NCBI GenBank assembly: GCA_020636405.1
Contig: JACJXW010000008.1
Span: forward strand, 62,001 to 126,000
Origin: Lewinellaceae bacterium
GTDB taxonomy: Bacteria > Bacteroidota > Bacteroidia > Chitinophagales > Saprospiraceae
Direction of reading: 5' to 3'
Length of the DNA stretch: 64,000 bases
Shown here: in pieces, positions 62,601-64,000 of the stretch
How the letters are laid out: each line of letters opens with the position of its first letter
Numbering within the stretch: the first letter of the stretch is position 1
Translations under genes and position numbers: made by a program
The notes under the pieces: model-generated
Database searches by the model: none
Seen by the model: only the letters and a program-made list of their open reading frames with translations
What the model was told of the DNA's origin: nothing

Positions 62601-64000
62601 ACTTTAACGGGCAGGCGATGGACGGGGCAACCACGGCACAGTGGGAAGTGGATGCCGCCGGTGAATACATCATTGAAGTCCGCAACAGCAGCACAGGTTG
62701 CAGCAATACGGATACCGTCACGGTAGGCGAAAATACGGACGCTCCGGCAGTGCGGGCCGAAGGAGCAACAACACTAAACTGTTACCAGCCTGTTGTATCA
62801 TTGACAGAAACGGCTTCCGCCGGCCTTCCCAACCACTCCCTGGAGTGGTTGACTTTCGGTGGCAACATCGTTTCCGCCAATACCAATGGCCCCGCAGTGG
62901 AGGTGGATGCCGCGGGCCTGTATATCGTCATTGTCCGGAACCTTGAAAATGGCTGTGAGCAATCAGATACCGTGCGGGTGGAAGAAGACCGGGAGCAACC
63001 GGATCTTAGCCTGGAAGAAAGTTACCGGCTGGATTGCCGAGAGGGGAGCGTAACGATCGCCCCCTTGTTTTCAGGGAGCGCAGGCGAGTTGGAATTCGAG
63101 TGGTCGGGGCCCGGTTTTGCCGCCGATGCGGTAACAGTAGGGGTTTCTCAGCCGGGAACATACACCCTGGTAGCTACTTTGTTGAGGACGGGTTGCCAGG
63201 CTACGGCCAGTACGATGGTTTTGGGAAGTGTGGGAGTGGATCAGGTAGATGTCGAAGTGTCCTCCCCGGATTGTCCGGGAGAGGCAAATGGATTCATCCA
63301 GGTGGGTACGGTGAGCGGAGGTGTTCCGCCCTTCCTGTTCGCGCTGGACGGTGGCCCATTCATGGCAGAGCCAAGCCTGGGCCCTTTAGCCCCGGGAAAT
63401 TATTTATTGATAGTGCAGGATGCGGAAGGTTGTGAACTCGAGCAAATGGTTACCATTCCGGAAGCGGAGCCTTTTTCGGTCAGCCTCGGAGAAGATATTG
63501 AGCTCGTTGCCGGTGACAGTGTTCAGTTGGCCGTTCAACCTTCGGGGGCAGTTCGGGTTTACACCTGGCTGAGCCCGGATGAAAGCTCCATCAGCTGCCG
63601 GGATTGCCCGGCGCCGGTCGTTGCGCCGACATTGACGACGGTGTATACTTTAGTCGCAGAATCGGAAGAAGGATGCCGGGCGGAGGACGCCATTCTGGTG
63701 CGGGTAATCCGTCGGGATGAGGTCTACACCCCCAATGCTTTTTCTCCAAATGGCGATGGAAAGAACGATTATTTCACACTCTATACCCGCCACGAGACAG
63801 TTCTGATCCGAAAACTGGAGGTATTTGATCGCTGGGGAAACCTATTGTTTGAGGCGGAAAATATTCCGGGGAGTGTGCCGGAATTGGGTTGGGACGGGAA
63901 GTTTAGGGGTAATGAGATGGATGGAGGCCTATACCTTTTCTGGGCAGATCTGGCCCTGCCGGACGGCCGGACGAAACTGGTGAGTGGGGAAGTGATGCTT
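56618..64000 (+). CDS. giant T9SS type B surface protein with HYR and PKD-like repeats (3' end outside window)
   Basis: Open from ATG 56618 to the window edge (at least 2461 residues). I checked the frame at four points (59081, 61496, 63716 and the start) and found it continuous. A hydrophobic signal (PFLVLFLAFLFINA) leads into an N-terminal carbohydrate-binding/E-set-like module (about residues 42-145, with VTFRVDMTG and PPGTYQYKFLNG). Ten HYR-like Ig repeats follow, then about 13 PKD/Ig-like repeats (AGPDRTLTC, YxWSGPG, PGxYTLxVxNT) and a SprB-like repeat. The gliding-motility C-terminal domain closes the window: YTPNAFSPNGDGKNDYF, LEVFDRWGNLLFEA, GWDGKFRG, LVSGEVML. The stop is probably only a few codons beyond 64000. 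It is likely a cell-surface adhesin. Confidence 0.88.
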   Translation, partial: MNAGNVYKPFLVLFLAFLFINATSSGILNANKRPEAVPLMDKVTFRVDMTGLAVNPAGMYLASDFASTIGLTNWAQLPMCNIGGGLWEISFCGIPPGTYQYKFLNGPNGWEFDGFGGPCTNPADNNNRFVTVTGGMQLAGPFVLSSCTMTNNAGGADVTPPVITGPVPANTTVTCGNPLPAAMPLSASDGCDANCTLFTGMPVDNTSGLNACGLGAIIRTWTATDCAGNTATATQTITLIDNTPPTITGPAPGPITVGCAALPPAVPLPASDACDATVTSTGPPVDNTSGLNACGVGVIQRTWTVADCSGNSTSVTQAITLQDNAPPVITGAIPANITVVCGAIPPAVPLAATDDCDASVVSTGPPVDNTSGLNACGVGVIQRTWTVADCSGNSTSVTQSITVQDATPPMITGPAPANITVSCGAIPPAGPLPASDNCDASVSSTGPPVDDLNGLGPCGVGTVLRTWTVADCSGNSTSVTQTITVSDAQLPTIFNAPADITLNCGSPLPPASPLVASDNCDPTVTTTGPPAEDNSGLGACGLGVIQRIWSVADCSGNTAIAIQSITLADAAPPVITQPVPANVVVDCNGALPPAVPLAASDDCDPGAFQTEVPLDDLSGLDACGTGVIQRSWTVSDCSGNTTVATQTITVVDLEAPVILDAVPADVTVSCLNMPAAAPLAAFDLCDGNIFSTGIPVDDLSGLGACGAGEVVRTWTVTDCAGNTTSASQIITLVDAGPPTIDDPVPANITVNCIDLPPAQPLAASDDCDGNVVSTGMPVDDLAGLNACGVGAVMRTWTVSDCSGNTASVFQVITVEDNTPPVLAVPADGTFNCDAIPSAAAAVTSATDDCSTPTIVYDGETIVGGGCPYEIHRTWTATDACGNAVSQTQVITVQDTVAPVFVNSPQDMTVCEGSLPPLASLNWADNCDGAGTVNGTESTNGLNNPEIITRAWAFTDACGNTVNHTQTITVVAAPAVNAGEDRSICEGSQAALSATVTGGADTTFWSSMGDGTFDGTSSPDALYTPGPNDLAIGQAALVFSARPAAANCPAATDTVVVNFVPLPSADAGPGQEITCDVPSVTIGTPGVVGMLYEWSGPGIDDNNRNNPTPVVGAPGQYILNVTAAGTACSVFDTVLVSTDTGFPVAAAGGNQEVNCIQTEVTLDGSGSSVGADFTLSWSGPGIDGSNQNQISPVVTQPGMYTLTVSNTANGCTATAEVSVLVDTLPPVADAGSPQLIDCNNPIVTLGAGNSSAGTDIIYQWLAPNGAPLGSGAMQAVTQEGIYSLVVRDTTNGCSDMAIAEVLIDTLPPVANAGPDRTLTCTQPSITLNAGGTSVGGQLAFEWRRDGTPVGVDSTLDISVPGIYTLLVVNTSNGCSRTDEVLVTENTSAPVADAGTGGLLTCTDNCLVLGGANTSAGPNFTYEWMGAAHAVANANAPAPEVCAPDTYTLVVTNTDNGCTATDAVAVAEDASLPTAVARSNDTLSCEVAEVVLSGAGSTSGTEIEYQWRDDSGQLISTGLEATVASPGLYSFTVINTQTQCQSSTVAQAFIDTLPPLADAGAGLALDCAHPSVMLGSGAVAQPGVQYQWQDANGNILGTGLNQPASVPGLYTLLVVDTGNGCSATDEVFVTDNVIYPLVDAGANRTLNCINGTAFLDGSGSSAGGGFAYSWSGPGFSSTEVSPQINTGGTYVLSVTNTSNSCSATDTVAVALDTIAPIADAGPDELLTCAVTDVQLDGAGSDQGAGLAYAWTDVSGAVVGNGLALPVNTPGIYQLSVTNTLNGCTAADEVVVEIDTIAPAAMATVNGLLTCIQNQVALDGTGSDAGNNLTFLWSGPGVAGDSSLPVAAATEPGLYTLTVANTLNGCSAFAAAEARQDTTPPMAFAGPAQELTCLEPLVTLQGGASSPGATFLWSGPGINLFNETIPGPTVGQPGLYGLVVVDTANGCSSAPAMVSVADNRALPLAEAGAGGNLDCRTPTALLDGSNSAQGDTIFYQWYFNGQAMDGATTAQWEVDAAGEYIIEVRNSSTGCSNTDTVTVGENTDAPAVRAEGATTLNCYQPVVSLTETASAGLPNHSLEWLTFGGNIVSANTNGPAVEVDAAGLYIVIVRNLENGCEQSDTVRVEEDREQPDLSLEESYRLDCREGSVTIAPLFSGSAGELEFEWSGPGFAADAVTVGVSQPGTYTLVATLLRTGCQATASTMVLGSVGVDQVDVEVSSPDCPGEANGFIQVGTVSGGVPPFLFALDGGPFMAEPSLGPLAPGNYLLIVQDAEGCELEQMVTIPEAEPFSVSLGEDIELVAGDSVQLAVQPSGAVRVYTWLSPDESSISCRDCPAPVVAPTLTTVYTLVAESEEGCRAEDAILVRVIRRDEVYTPNAFSPNGDGKNDYFTLYTRHETVLIRKLEVFDRWGNLLFEAENIPGSVPELGWDGKFRGNEMDGGLYLFWADLALPDGRTKLVSGEVML
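57088..59310 (+). repeat. HYR-like repeats with an exact 246 bp period
   Basis: Repeat boundaries such as CCTCCGGTGATCACC occur at 57341, 57587, 57833, 58079, 58325, 58571, 58817 and about 59063, each 246 bp (82 codons) apart. Each repeat contains a PPxIxGPxPxxxTVxC start and an IxRTWTVxDCSGNxT end, typical of HYR domains. The last two repeats are a little diverged. The repeats at 57456-57560 and 57702-57806 are nearly identical at the DNA level. Confidence 0.85.
59530..63230 (+). repeat. PKD/Ig-like repeats of about 280 bp
   Basis: About 13 repeats with the pattern ADAGxxxxLTC, VTLxGxGSSxG, YxWSGPG, PGxYTLxVxNTxNGC. Lengths vary from about 240 to 300 bp. This block precedes the SprB-like repeat and the T9SS CTD of the giant protein. 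Confidence 0.75.

Overview
The window comes from a member of the Bacteroidota, most likely of the Saprospiria/Lewinella type. The evidence is a SusC/SusD pair, three proteins with type IX secretion (T9SS) C-terminal sorting domains (two of gliding-motility type B, one of type A), giant VCBS/ASPIC lipoproteins, TAnnTTTG-like promoter boxes and few recognisable Shine-Dalgarno sites. I saw no rRNA, tRNA, CRISPR array, transposase, integrase or phage gene. The DNA reads as chromosomal. Forty protein genes are called; the first and last run off the window edges.

Layout. 1-2.4 kb: the start of a UMF1-type MFS transporter and protoporphyrinogen/coproporphyrinogen oxidase, both on the minus strand. 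2.5-4.4 kb: a rimK-like glutamate ligase followed by an aspartoacylase-like Zn hydrolase. 4.5-9.7 kb (minus): a tightly packed Na+ symporter, M20 amidohydrolase and alanine racemase, then an ornithine-racemase-like enzyme behind a repeat-filled spacer. 9.7-11.7 kb: a GNAT acetyltransferase and a two-lobed retropepsin-like protease with a PDZ domain. 12-24.6 kb (plus): a nutrient-uptake locus with SusC, SusD, two large FG-GAP/VCBS-ASPIC lipoproteins and one small lipoprotein, but no sugar-cleaving enzyme. 24.7-33.9 kb: a T9SS type B protein, an aldo/keto reductase, a minus-strand lipid/aldehyde set (thioesterase, acyl-CoA ligase, aldehyde dehydrogenase, flavin monooxygenase) and a T9SS type A protein. 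34-46 kb: a small secreted protein, membrane proteins including a PAP2 phosphatase, an HD-domain protein with a Pycsar-effector-like membrane tail, an outer-membrane protein, a large GAF protein, an epimerase, anmK, a cytochrome c and a prohibitin-like protein. 46-56.4 kb: an HtrA-like protease, a geranylgeranyl-reductase-like flavoprotein behind a hairpin-rich leader, a second aspartoacylase-like protein, a very large metallophosphatase/kinase-like/beta-barrel fusion, a class V aminotransferase-like protein and an exosortase with a membrane partner. 56.6-64 kb: a giant T9SS type B surface protein made of HYR and PKD-like repeats.

The most unusual observations are these. One predicted lipoprotein joins a metallophosphatase, a DRH/DRD kinase-like segment and a BamA-like barrel (50.1-53.8 kb). 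A GC-rich palindromic element is inserted in frame in one VCBS/ASPIC gene and absent from its tandem paralogue (17.34-17.48 kb). CGAATCC-type arrays and ATTCGTG-type elements sit directly behind the stop codons of several minus-strand genes. A promoter-hairpin-hairpin-hairpin/U-tract leader lies at 47.05-47.21 kb. An HD-PycTM-like fusion has no cyclase beside it. Family calls rest on motifs and remembered family patterns; no database search was run.
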